From: Ectocarpus siliculosus
Lineage: Eukaryota > Sar > Phaeophyceae > Ectocarpales > Ectocarpaceae
Assembly (NCBI GenBank): GCA_000310025.1
Contig: FN649736.1
Span: 4,463,740 to 4,527,739, forward strand
DNA length: 64,000 bases
Direction: 5' to 3'
In this document: piece by piece, positions 49,325 to 60,072 of the stretch
Layout: every line of letters starts with the position of its first letter
Numbering within the stretch: position 1 is the first letter of the stretch
The notes under the pieces: model-generated
What the model was told of the DNA's origin: nothing
Databases searched by the model: none
The model's input: only the letters and a program-made list of their open reading frames with translations
Made by a program: the position numbers and the translations under genes

Positions 49325-49850
49325 TTGCCTGCCTTCCCTCGATGTTGCAAGACAGAAAAAGACAAATCAGGGAAGAAACACGACAGAAAGCGCACTGACT
49401 GCCAAAAAATGAGCAACCATGTACTGCTGCCCCCTGCCATCATTACGCGGTGATAAAACTCTCATGTCTGCCTGGCGCACCCGCTTCGATTTCGCAAGAA
49501 CCATCACACACACAAAAACCAAGACAGGCACAATTTCTCCTTAGCCCTGCCCGGCGCAGTGCGCACCCGCTGCCATGTTGCAAGAAAAAAAAAGAGAAAA
49601 AAAAGCACACAGGAAGCTCACTGCATAGAAAAATCAAACAACCATGCACCCAGCGCCCTTACCACGTCGTGACAAACTCCCTTATGCCTGCCCGGCGCAC
49701 CCGCTGCGATGTTGCAGGAAAACAAAAATAGAAACGAGAAAGAAAGGCACACAGGAAGGAAGCTCACTGCAAAGAAAAATAAAACAACCACGTACCCCCC
49801 GCCCTCACTACGTCTCGACAAACTCTCTCATGTCTGCCTGGCGCACCCCC
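49325..49850 (+). repeat. Imperfect tandem repeat of ~130-220 bp
   Basis: CTGCCTGGCGCACCCGCT, GATGTTGCAAGA, AGGAAGCTCACTGCA and ACAACCATG recur in the same order three to four times with length changes. Confidence 0.65.
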
Positions 49851-50589
49851 TTAGCGGCATGCGCTGCGATCATCGCCATCTTTGCTTTTTGCAGATGGAA
49901 CGCCCCGTCTCCGTTGCCGCTCTCATCTGCTGCCGATTCCAGGACGCCGAAGTGAGACGACAGCTCACCATAAGCCGGTGGAGCACGGCGCTCGCGCCCC
50001 GTGCTCTCACCGCCACCGCCGTCCTCCGTTTCATCATCCTCGTCGCAGCCGGAAGATATGCCCCGTGTAGACTAGATGCATGCGTACAGGCACGTGTGGT
50101 GGGCTGATTGCCCGAATTCACACGCCCAAAGCAAGCCGGGTTGATTGTGATCGTATCGGCAACGCTTTCCAACTCTTTCGGTTTTGTATTTAGTTCATCA
50201 TGGAGTGGAAACATCTACAGAGAATAATTGCCTCGCAGCCAAATTGACGCAGCTATTTGACTAAATATGAGGTAAAGTGCATGTTCATGCATGCATTTAA
50301 AACGCATACAATACAAGTAGTCTACAGAGTGAACGGCATGTTACAAATTCCTGGACACCTCTCCGACCAGGAGAAACTGCATGTACACACGGTACAAGGA
50401 AGTGTTGTATTGCACCAACAAACGGTCTACCTCCCCTGGCCCCTGGCGCACACCAACATACACACATTGCCCACATCTATTTAGAGGAGAACTACTTATG
50501 GTGTCTGTCCGCGCTGCAGGTTTTGAACCGTATGCTAACGGAACGAAATTCGAGCCGAGCACAAACAGCCCCCTGCTTCTACATAGCGC

Positions 50590-50695
50590 CGCGATGTGTG
50601 TGTTCGTGTGTGTTTTATTGTACCTCTTCTTCTTTTGCATCCCCCGCGGCAACCAGCTCCCCAATGAAAACACGTCAGTCTCAGTGCGGCTAACA
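50590..50695 (+). repeat. Dispersed repeat 'NEKTS', copy 4
   Basis: (GT)n, a T-rich part, then CCAATGAAAACACGTCAGTC and TCAGTGCGGC, in register with 11685-11775 read inverted. Confidence 0.5.
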
Positions 50696-51150
50696 CAGAA
50701 ACTGTTTCGAAAGGCCAAGGTCTGGGACCCCATGAGGGGGTGCAATGGGTGGGGCTAAGCTTTTCTCCAGATGCAAGATAGAGACGGTCGCAATTAAATG
50801 GAAGAGAGCTGCACGTGTTTACCCAAGGCTGCTACTTTCTTTGCACATGTGTTGGTTTCGGACTGCGTTCATCATCTTTGCATGATCCTCCTTACATTTG
50901 CCACCAGTTTCACCAAAACACCACTATTCCTTGGCAGCTCCTCTCTGGTCTACTCTTCCTGCGGCGTTTGTTGCGAGGAAGGTGTGTTTGTTCAAGTTTG
51001 TTTGTGAGTGAAAAGCGACAGTACCTAACTTACAAACCCGCTAGAGTGCGGTAGCCCCCCTCTCTCTATAGTGGGGTGACCCCACTATAAAGGGTCCAGG
51101 CTCTGTACTAGATAGGGGGGAGTAATGAGCCGCGGGTGACGACTTAATAC

Positions 51151-52166
51151 CTTGCAGTAGTCTATCTGCGATGCTGTGCAAGGTGCGAGACACTCTGCGT
51201 TCCAGGCAGCAACAACGCAGCAACCCAGCACGCGCACTTCAGGTACTTCCTTTGCGGAGTAGTAAAATATTCTAACGGATCTTTCACGACTTGTATCCGC
51301 TTTCCCCGCTGGAAGTTTGTTGAAAATATTGTATGCATACTCCAAATGAATCAACAGCGGAGGAACATGCTCGCCTCGCAACACACCAGCAGTACCTTCG
51401 AGCTGGGACCTCCAACGATCGGCACCTAACAGCAGCACTGACACAGGCACAAATGAACATAGGTATTGCATAGCTTACACAAATGCACTTGTAGTGCTGC
51501 TGCTTTGCTGTAAAATGGCAATGACTCTCTCCTACTTACTTCTATTCGACAGTGCATGCGGGTAAAACGCCACGGATGACGCTGGGCACCAAAAAGGCTT
51601 TCTTAAGAAATAATTCTTTTTTGCCCCTTGGACAGCAGCAGTTTTGTTTCCGGGCGACCCCCCTCCTGACACACGAAAGTAACAGGGATAACAAAGGTAT
51701 CCGCCACGAGCTGTGTCCATGTTCCGTCTTGTGTGAAGATTAACACCGACGAGGAAGCTGTATTACGCTCAGGAACGCGAGCGTTTGGCACAGCCTGCCG
51801 AGTCTGTCTCTGCTGGGATCATCAGAGTTGGTTCGTGTGGATTGTTTGCCCCAGGTGCAAAGGTTTCGTTTTCCGATGATCTCTCTCCCCAAACGCCAAA
51901 GCAACAGCAGTGGCGATGATATCCGCCACGAGCTGTGTTTGTGACCCCCTTCCCTCGCCAATGCGGTGTTGCCCCCCCAGCGGTGTCGCGTAATTACCTT
52001 ACTCAGTGCTTCCTCTCTGTGCCCCCCGGGTTGGAAATCGAGCAACTCTGCATACATAACTGCTGCTGTGTGTAGGAGATCTCCGTTTTTGTGCTCCTTT
52101 ACCTCTCGTCGAACTCCCGGGGACGTTTCGATGATATTGGTCCACATGCGTATCAAGCAGGGCCAT
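51151..52166 (-). CDS. Two exons of an unrecognised protein
   Basis: Exon 52166-51998 (acceptor ACAACAG, donor GTAATT) and exon 51402-51151 (acceptor CCCAG, donor GTATTA) join in phase 0. Together they give about 140 residues without a stop, including MWTNIIETSPGVRREVKEHK, LLIHLEYAYNIFNKLPAGK and ARG-SER-VAL-ARG-ILE-PHE-TYR-TYR. The family is not recognised. No start or stop exon is seen. The Mutator-like element begins 210 bp upstream, so the 5' part of this gene may have been separated by that insertion. Confidence 0.35.
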
Positions 52167-52375
52167 CTGTTGTAAGAGCGCAATGAAACCGGTGTGACGG
52201 AGAGTGCCCTAAATAGATTCCTCCTCACAACCCAGCACATCGTAAATCGGTGCTCTATGTTTGTCGGCCGTACTCCGCGTACTTATCGGGTATTGTTTGT
52301 GTAGTGTATTAACTTCAGACGGTGAGGCAACGCCCGTACCCAGGGCGCTGTCGTGCTCGGAAAGGAGGAGTGGCA

Positions 52376-52384
52376 GCAGGGCTG
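52376..52384. repeat. 9-bp target duplication, left
   Basis: GCAGGGCTG, identical to 58437-58445. Confidence 0.93.
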
Positions 52385-52500
52385 GGGCGCGAATATTTGC
52401 AATCCATGGATTATAAAAGAGAACCACAGTCCAAACATCCGGACGGATCGAAACCCCGGGAAACCGCCCGGAGTGTCCCCGAAGAGGTTCTCCTCTCTCC
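52385..52500 (+). repeat. MULE terminal inverted repeat, left
   Basis: Matches the reverse complement of 58320-58436 with only a few mismatches (for example at the ATTATAAAA/ATTATAGAA and CATCCGGA/CATCCAGA positions). Confidence 0.93.
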
Positions 52501-53418
52501 CTCTCAAATTCAATATTATCTCGGAGCCTGGATCTAACGCCCGTTGTCTTCGGAAGCAGAGCTCTCGTCTGCAGCAACAGCCTCAACAGTCCATACTGCC
52601 ATACTGGCACATATTTCACGCCAAGGCCACCCTTCGCACCCGGGATGCCCAGGAGACGCTAGGCCTCAGAGGAACAGGAGGACACGACGACACACAACGC
52701 CCCGTACTTAGAGGAGTGCTCGTCTCTCTCTGTGTGTGTGTCTATCCGCGTGTGGTGCTGCTGTTGTTGTGCGTTTCTGCTGCTGCAAGCAATTGTTGCT
52801 GTAGATTTTGTGAACTACATACAGCAGTATTCTTTTTTTGGTAGATATAACCTGCTGCACGGTGCTGCCGTGATGGATGTCAGTCATCATGGGGCCGTCA
52901 AAATCTGTAGGCATCGTTTAGTTCGCACACCGCAGGCCCGCTCAACAAACTCGAGACGCGGCTCACACGGTTTTCTTCGCAGAGCACACAGGTCGACAAG
53001 CACAGATAGACGCAGAAAAAAACAAAACAGAACAATCAATATCCAACAGCGATTTGATGATAGACTGACCCCCACCAAAAAAATGAAAGGACCTGGATAT
53101 GACCCCAACACGGCAAAAAAGGGGGCGGAAGAAAGAAAAGAAAAGGAAATGGAACAAAAGAAATAAAAACAGGACAGGAACCAGATGGCCCCATCGAACG
53201 CTACACCGCAACAACCAAATAGACATACAAACACAAAATCGACAACATCACAGACGGCGATCGGCGCAAAAACGCCGAAGCGAAAAATAAACAACACACC
53301 GAGCCTTGACCTGCCGCCGGGGGGGGACAAAACATCGTTCAGGCATATGCCCCGGTGACGTCGTAAACCTAGGGCCGCGTACCGCTACTCACGTACCCCA
53401 AAGTATGCAACACCGAAA
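52501..53418. other. Non-coding 3' part of the MULE
   Basis: Between the left inverted repeat and the transposase stop codon. Contains A-rich and T-rich stretches and no recognised domain. Confidence 0.6.
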
Positions 53419-56400
53419 CTAGAGTTGGGACCCCGAAGTCGCGGCTCTCTTGCTACCCCCTCTTGTGTATCTTTCTGCAGCGCCAGGTCGTCTTTTATTA
53501 CTTGTCCTAGCGGGCAGGCGAACAGTTCCAGGGTTGGCCATGAAGAGAGCCGCCCCCCGCCCTCCCGTCGTTGTAGTTCCTACCCCGCCTGCTTGCACAT
53601 TGACCATCGTCAGAAATTGGTCCACGAGGGCTACGGCGACTGTCGGTGAAAAGCGATCAGACAAAATACTCGCGGCTTGCCCGAGCTTCTTCGTTACGTC
53701 GGCGTACAACACTTGTCTATCCTGGTCCGTGGGCCCCTTCTCCTTCAAGTCCAACAGGACCGTCTGCACCGTCGGGCTGCTCCCAAGGAAAGACTTCCAT
53801 CTCCCGCTGCATCCCCCCACCCCCTCTCCCTCTCCCTCTCCCGCCGCCCCGTCCACTTCTCTCGCAGCGTGGCGGTTGGATACCACCCACCGAGGGCGGG
53901 GGACATCCGGCCAGTCCTGCTGCGGTGTTCCCCTCGCCTTTTCCGTCAGCCAGTGCTCGTGCAGGAGGCCTACGTGGAATCTGAATCGGGGGCTGTACAT
54001 CATCGCCGCCCACACATGGCGACAAAATAGCCTGAGAGTTTGGAGTGTGCGGCACTGGCAGAGATGGCTACCGTCGGAAAAGAGCAAGACGAGGTAGTCG
54101 AAGGCCTTGTCATCACGCTGCTCGTGAATCCCGAAGACGTAAATGGCGTCGCAAAGCTTGTCCTCGATGTACTCGAACGTGCGCCCCGAAGCTGCCGCGC
54201 GTTCTGGTCCATCCACCTCCCCACCACCCATCTGGCAAAACGTGATGGCCGCGGTCATCTCTTGCTCCATGAACCGCCGCGGCCAGCCCGCGATGGAGAA
54301 CTCGCAGGACTCGAGCACACTCTTGAAAGCGGTCGCTGGTGGAGCCGCCATCCGATTAGGCGGCAGATGGTCGATTGCGTCACGCAGCATGGCGGCATCC
54401 TTCTGGGAACAGATGATGCCCGAAAAGTACTTCGCCACGTCCAAAAAGCGAGGAGCGCGAGTTGCACCTATCCCTGATGAGGGCGTTTTGGCCTGTTGTG
54501 TGTGCGGCGGACAAACACGCAAGAAGCGACACACAAACCAAACCGTAGGTTAGTGATTGGTGTCATCAGACATCGTTGAAGTCGCAGTACGCCAAACGAC
54601 TGAAAGAGAAGCCTATGACTTGACGCACCCATCGCCACAGATGTATGTACACGTGAGCCGGACGATCGCAGTGCACCGACCAAGTACATCAATCCCGAAC
54701 AACAGGGGCCGGACAACAGCCACATGTTTCGAAGAGGTCGTAAACATTAGCGTCATGTAGGGAGTTGTTTACTGGTCATCCACTGACGGCGTACGATAAA
54801 TTCGTCCAGAAGCACTCACCAATGGCATAGTAAATAGGGGGCAAGGAAGATAGCCGCCCCCAACCCCTACAGACGTAGAAAAACTCCCAAAAACAACGAC
54901 AACGCTATATGCGCTGTCGTTCTCGAACAAAACGCTCATGATGGCAGATGACGCATACACGCACCTTCAACTCTTGATGTCGTCCACGAACCCACGGAGA
55001 ACACCAGGGGCGACACATATTCCGCCCACCGTGCACGGTCGTCATATACTACTTGCATGTACTTCTCCGCCTTCGGGTACTTTTCGATGAGGGCGTTGAA
55101 CTTCCGTTCGAACTTCGCCAATGACAGCTGCTGACGCACACACCTGAACTCGTCCATGAAAGGCTGCGGAAAACACAAACGACGTGGGCCGGGTGGGTGT
55201 TGCGTGAGTTGGGGCCTTTGCGATATGGGCTACCGGTCTGTACGATTGACTGCCACCAACAACCCCGTACACTTCGTTAGCGCTAAGGCGAGACGAGGAG
55301 AGGGTTGAAAAAACTCAGCGACATACCATTGGTGCTTACAACCTGCTGCTGCTGCTGCTGCTTTTTCTGTGTGCACTGGACGTCGTGAGGTATGTTTCCG
55401 TCGAAGCCGAGGTCGTCTCCGCATCACGGTCTACGCAGAGACGCTGGATATCACTCTTCCAAGTAGGCGACACTGATCCATGACAACGCACCAACTCGCA
55501 CAGGGGATACAAGCGGGAGTGGGGGAGGGGGGCTAGAGTGGGCAGCGTACGTCGCGCGACCAGGACAATACGAGAGGCCAGACTAACCACGCCAACACAC
55601 ACAGTAGAGCGCACCTTCATGTACCCACCAAGGACTTTAGCGAGGGCCTTGATAACGTTCTGGTTGAGGTGCCATAAATTGCGCCTCGCCAGCGCGTCCG
55701 GGAACACCTCTCGCACCGCCGCCGTCATCGCCGCGTCCGCGTCCTGGATGAAGGTATCCGGCTGCTTCCCGCGAGACTCCAACGCACTCTTCAACATCCA
55801 CAGGAAAGTGTCCGTTGTGGTGTCGGCCGTTATGCTTTGGCCGACGATCCGCGTCCGATACTCCGAATCGACGACAGCGAGCACACCGAGAGGCATACGG
55901 TATCTGTTCTTGACAGCGGTGTCGTCGTAGAGCGCAACGTGACCGTACCGATTCCAAAGCGCCACCTGCGTATTCGGAGCATGACGTCGAAGGGGATCGA
56001 GAGCACTTAATTGTGGGTGTGACGTGTGTTGGACGCGTCACAACGCACCCCCACCCTTGCCTACGGCGTGCTTTCGGTCAGACGTCCTACATTTGCGGAC
56101 GGCGAAGCGGTACGTGCGAGATGCTAAAATGAAAGCAAACCTTCCGGCTGGGGAATATTCGTATGGGGCACAACGACCGGCGACTTACCTGCTCTCTCGT
56201 TTGCCACCAGATGTGCGTCAGGCGGCCGCTGTCATCCATCTTGATCTCGCACACTCCGCCGTCGGCCGTCGCGGCCATGACCTGAAATTGCAACATGTTA
56301 AGCGCCCGGAAACATCGAGGGCATCAGCGCAAAACCACGACGACGGCACGGCACACATTTTTTACCTCCAACATTTCTTGGTTTGGTGTCATGGGGCATA

Positions 56401-56674
56401 TATTCTCCCGGTTGTCACCTGCGATCGTATGTGTCTTGTCGCCCGGATACCGCCTTGAGCAAAACCCAACATCCCACACACAAACAAGAGAGGCAACAGT
56501 CTCAACGGACACATGGACACACCTCTTCGTACGCATCGGCAGCATCTCTCGGCTTCTCCGCCCCGTGCACAATGGCAGCTGCGTTCTGCACCGCGCGCTT
56601 GTTGATGTCGATGTCGCTGTCCTCGTGCAACGCCTTCATTGCTTTCGTCACCTCTTTTGGCTTCATCCCATGAC
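53419..56674 (-). CDS. MULE transposase with SWIM zinc finger
   Basis: Minus-strand exons 56674-56523, 56281-56189, 55965-55615, 55163-54965 and 54473-53419 have GT/AG borders and join in phase to a stop, giving at least 616 residues. The first start codon lies upstream and is not identified. Order of parts: GHGMKPKEVTKAMK and CEIKMDDSGRLTHIWW, typical of the region before the catalytic domain. Then the MULE domain, VALYDDTAVKNRYRMPLGVL with FIQDADAAM and VFPDALARRNLWHLNQNV, carrying the acidic catalytic residues. Then FSVGSWTTSRVEG, and finally a SWIM finger, CQC followed by nine residues and CRH. The enzyme would bind the terminal repeats and cut and paste the element in the nucleus. The C-terminal ~130 residues are low in complexity. 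Confidence 0.88.
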
Positions 56675-56880
56675 CTGCGCCGTATGGGAGAGCCGGGAGC
56701 ACAAAAATAAGTGGCGTGTCACAGACAAACAGGGTAACAATGTGGAGGCGACAGCAGTACCACGCTTCAAGGGCCGTTCGTCATGCGGCATCATGACTAC
56801 CAACCATGACAAACCGTGGGATACGACGGGAGCCACTGTAGACCTACTCCAACGAGTTCAATCTTCCTTGCCCCATATTT

Positions 56881-57356
56881 GATTCACAAGACAAGACAAA
56901 TGAAACGTTTCGCCGTCCACCGCTGAGTACACGAAAACAGCGAACCGAACGTGCACGCGTTGAAAGGCACGAGGTGCAGCACAGCAGGGACAATCAATTG
57001 GCGTGCTACACCCACGAAAACAATGGCAGGGCCTCTACAGGGAGCCTTGATGTGGACCGGGGGAATGCCAGATACCGGTGCTCTTTTCATGGGGCCAAGG
57101 GGAACAGCAGCAGCAACATCAAGTAAAGCACACAAAAAAACATTGTGGGTGTCACGCCGAACGGCACGTGTCAAGCACCAACCCGTCTCGCCTGCGTTTC
57201 CGGCGGGGGGCTGGTGGTCAATGTCTGCTGCTGTTGTTGCTGTACGGGGTGGGCTTGTACAGGGTAGCCCGCAAAACCTCCGGCGGCCCCAGCATCGGGA
57301 GCACCCACAGGGGCCGGAGTTCCCAACGGCAGACCAGTGCGAGGTGAAAGCATGGC
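56881..57356 (-). repeat. Tandem duplication inside the MULE, copy A
   Basis: Closely similar to 57416-57770 except for about 110 extra bases at 57022-57138. On the minus strand it contains a frame with FAGYPVQAHPVQQQQQQ ended by a GT at 57182, preceded by a GCAG acceptor at 57357. That frame (57356-57183) could be an exon of the transposase's 5' part. Confidence 0.7.
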
Positions 57357-57415
57357 CTGCAACCGCACGCGAAACCCACCACGCGGCGGAATGGAAGGAC
57401 ACCATGTCAACGTTT

Positions 57416-57770
57416 GATCACAAGACAAGACAAATGAAACGTTTCGCCGTCCACCGCTGAGTACACGAAAAACAGCGAACCGTACGTGCACGCGTTGAAA
57501 GGCACGAGGTACAGCACAGCAGCGACAATCCACTGGCGTGCTACACCCACGGAACAAACATTGCCGGTGTCACGTCGAACCGCACTTGTCAAACATCAAC
57601 CCGTCTCGCCTGCGTTTCCGGCGGAGGGCTGGTGGTCAATATCTGCTGCTGTTGTTGCTGTACGGGGTGGGCTTGTACAGGGTAGCCCGCAAAGGCTCCC
57701 GCAGCGCCAGCATGACGAGCACCGTAAGAGGCCGACAGAGCAGCACTGGATGGAAGCATTCCTAGCAATG
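57416..57770 (-). repeat. Tandem duplication inside the MULE, copy B
   Basis: Second copy. Its matching frame also encodes FAGYPVQAHPVQQQQQQ and TTSPPPETQARRV. The upstream acceptor has drifted to CTAG, which would enter in another phase. Confidence 0.7.
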
Positions 57771-58319
57771 ACACTACCGCACGGCAGGCCACGGGTCCCA
57801 CGACGCGAACATGGAGGGTAGACACATGAAGTTAAGGGGTTGGGCAAGTGCGTGCACAATGCCTGCACCTCTACCAGCCCAGCACTGCTGTAGCACCACC
57901 ATACAGCCGAGCAGCCAGAAGAAAAGACTCCGGACTATACGGCAAGGACAACAGGCAGGGCCTGGCCTGGCCTGACCACACCAGTGCAGGCACATGATCA
58001 CCAACGTACGTACGACGGCAACAACAGGTACAGAGCAGCATCGACACGTGGGACAGCATGAGGGAGGCTGCAACACAGGAGACAGACCAACACACACATG
58101 GCGCTGGTGCGGGTGCGGCCGTTGCTATTTTATTTCCAAAAAAAACATCACAGAGAGGGTGAGGGTGAGGCACAGACACAGAGGATGCACGGACGCCTGT
58201 CGGGACGGGATCTCACCAGTTATCGTTGTGTGTTGTCTCCTCGTCTTCCCCCAGCGTGCGGGTGCGTGTCGCCGCCTTCAGACGGCTCTCCGCCGCCGTG
58301 ATTATCGCTGCTTTTATAG

Positions 58320-58436
58320 GAGAGGGAGAAGAACCTCTTCGGGGACACTCCGGGCGGTTTCCCGGGGTTTCGATCCGTCTGGATGTTTGGACTGTGGTTC
58401 TCTTCTATAATCCATGGATTGCAAATATTCGCGCCC
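58320..58436 (-). repeat. MULE terminal inverted repeat, right
   Basis: Inverted partner of 52385-52500. Its outermost bases read AATATTCGCGCCC. Confidence 0.93.
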
Positions 58437-58445
58437 GCAGGGCTG
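58437..58445. repeat. 9-bp target duplication, right
   Basis: GCAGGGCTG, identical to 52376-52384. Confidence 0.93.
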
Positions 58446-58882
58446 CTGCACACAACGAAAGGGGGCCCCGGTGCATCATCACCGTACCCCTACCTAAAAG
58501 GTTCTACACCATCTGCGTCACACTTGTACGTACGGCTAACATATCCAAACCATGTCCGTAGACCCACGAACACCCTCCCTGGTTCTTCACGCAAGTGACT
58601 AACCATCAGTGGGGCAAGAACACCCCGGATACATAAATAAAATGCCAATACGGTGGTCGAGGGGAAACCCGGCGCCCGGGCAAAACCCCTCGAAAATAAA
58701 CCCCATCCAACACAAACCATTGCTATCACGGCGGATCACAACGGCCGCACTTATCAGGAAGGCCAAGGCGAAGACAACAATGCGAGGCAAGCCTCCTACT
58801 CCTGCCAATGGGACACAGCCTGCGACAGTAATGTATCTTTCCCCGCATGGTATACATGACCTTCCCCAAGCGCTAAAAAATC
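58446..58882. other. Between MULE and Copia coding region
   Basis: Follows the Copia stop codon on the minus strand. GCGCTTGGGGAAGG near 58860-58873 could be a polypurine tract, in which case the 3' LTR would lie in this interval. The other LTR is not in the window, so this cannot be verified. Confidence 0.4.
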
Positions 58883-59839
58883 CTACAGAAGCTCCGGCAA
58901 ATTCATCAGCTTTTTCCGGTGGTACTGCAGGTTGCTCTTGCTAAGAGCCTTGGTGAGCATGTCTGCATGTTGCTCCGACGTCGACACAAACTTGATCGAG
59001 ATGTCACCCGACCTAAACAATCCACGAATGAAGTGGTACCGCACGTCGATGTGCTTGCTACGCGCTGAGCTAAGGGGGTTCTGCACCAAGGCCATGGCCC
59101 CCTGATTGTCCTCAAGGACCTGAATGCTACCGCCACTGGTCTCTGGGGCAATAAACGAGAGCACTGCACGCACAAACAAAGCTTCTTTCACACCCTCTCC
59201 TGCAGCAATGTACTCTGCCTCCGTAGACGACAAAGATACGATAGCTTGCGTCTTGCTACCGTGGCTGATGACGGTTCCTCCAACCGTTGTTGCCAGCCCT
59301 GACACCGAACGTCTATCCTCAGCGTCGGCGTAGCTAGCGTCCACGTACACCGCCAGCCCCAGCCCCGATCCCCGTTTATAGGTGATCCCGAGGTCCCTCG
59401 TCTCTTTGAGGTAGGCGAGGATCTTCCGTATCGCCTTCCAGTGCCTCTCGGCAGGGGCATGGGCGTGGCGCGCTACCGCACGCACAGCGAACGAGATGTC
59501 CGGGCGCGAGAACGTCGACACCCACATCATGCTGCCGATGGCCTCCCTCACCGGCCACTCCCCTCCACTTTCGTCATCTCGCTTCGGCCCTATGGGGGAT
59601 TCTGTACTCAGCTCGGTCGACGCCAGGGCCCTCACGAAGGCGTCTGGAGAGTTGAGCACGAGGTCCTCCGCTCCCAGCAGGAAGTCCTCGGCCTCTTGGC
59701 GCGCGATGTTGGCCTCCTCCGCGCGCTCGCACAGCAGCGCTTGCACCGCCCTCGCCTCTAGCCCTTCCACCACGTCGACCACACACGCGAGCATCCAGTG
59801 GGTGTACTCCTCCGTGCTGTTGATGGGCAGGGTGGGCAA
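58883..59839 (-). pseudogene. Copia RT-end and RNase H
   Basis: Carries the end of the reverse transcriptase (REAIGSMMWVSTFSRPDISF) and a Copia-type RNase H (YVDASYADAEDRRSVSG, SLSSTEAEYIAA, HIDVRYHFIRG). The part before it is a linker that passes directly to the RT end. The palm with its YVDD box, normally about 200 residues, is missing. It cannot support reverse transcription by itself. Confidence 0.9.
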
Positions 59840-60035
59840 CCCGGCCGCCGATGCATGGCGGGCGAGCAGACCTTCGGCACTCGTTGACGACTCGTACCTC
59901 GTGTTCCGGCGAGGGTTCTCCCTGAGTCGGCGGCTGGTGAGTTCGGCCGGCTCGCCAAAGCGGGCGAGCCTCCGTTCCTCGGGCCCGCGGAGCGCGCCGG
60001 AATATCCGTGTCGCTGCCGCTGTCGCTGCCGCCAC

Positions 60036-60072
<37 letters not shown>

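Larger units (their letters stand above)
49005..51105. mobile_element. Possible TA-flanked element with TAGTGCAGG subterminal repeats
   Basis: Begins CAGTAGGGGGCCCTATATAG after TA. Six TAGTGCAGG or CCTGCACTA motifs in both orientations lie in the first 160 bp. About 2.1 kb on, ACCCCACTATAAAGGG lies just before CTCTG and TA, an imperfect inverted match. Left end and motif array are clear. The right end is weak, and the interior carries other repeats. Confidence 0.35.
52385..58436 (-). mobile_element. Mutator-like transposable element, complete
   Basis: 6,052 bp with terminal inverted repeats of about 115 bp starting GGGCGCGAATATTTGCAATC, and perfect 9-bp target duplications on both sides. Mutator-like elements make 8-11 bp duplications, most often 9. 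The single recognisable gene, on the minus strand, is a MULE transposase with a SWIM finger. The intact ends, near-identical inverted repeats and open transposase frames suggest a fairly young insertion. Confidence 0.93.

Noticed and set aside
52887-53330. A hydrophobic Phe/Val-rich minus-strand frame in the MULE
   Set aside because: Its composition comes from an A-rich plus strand. No start context, splice support or family.
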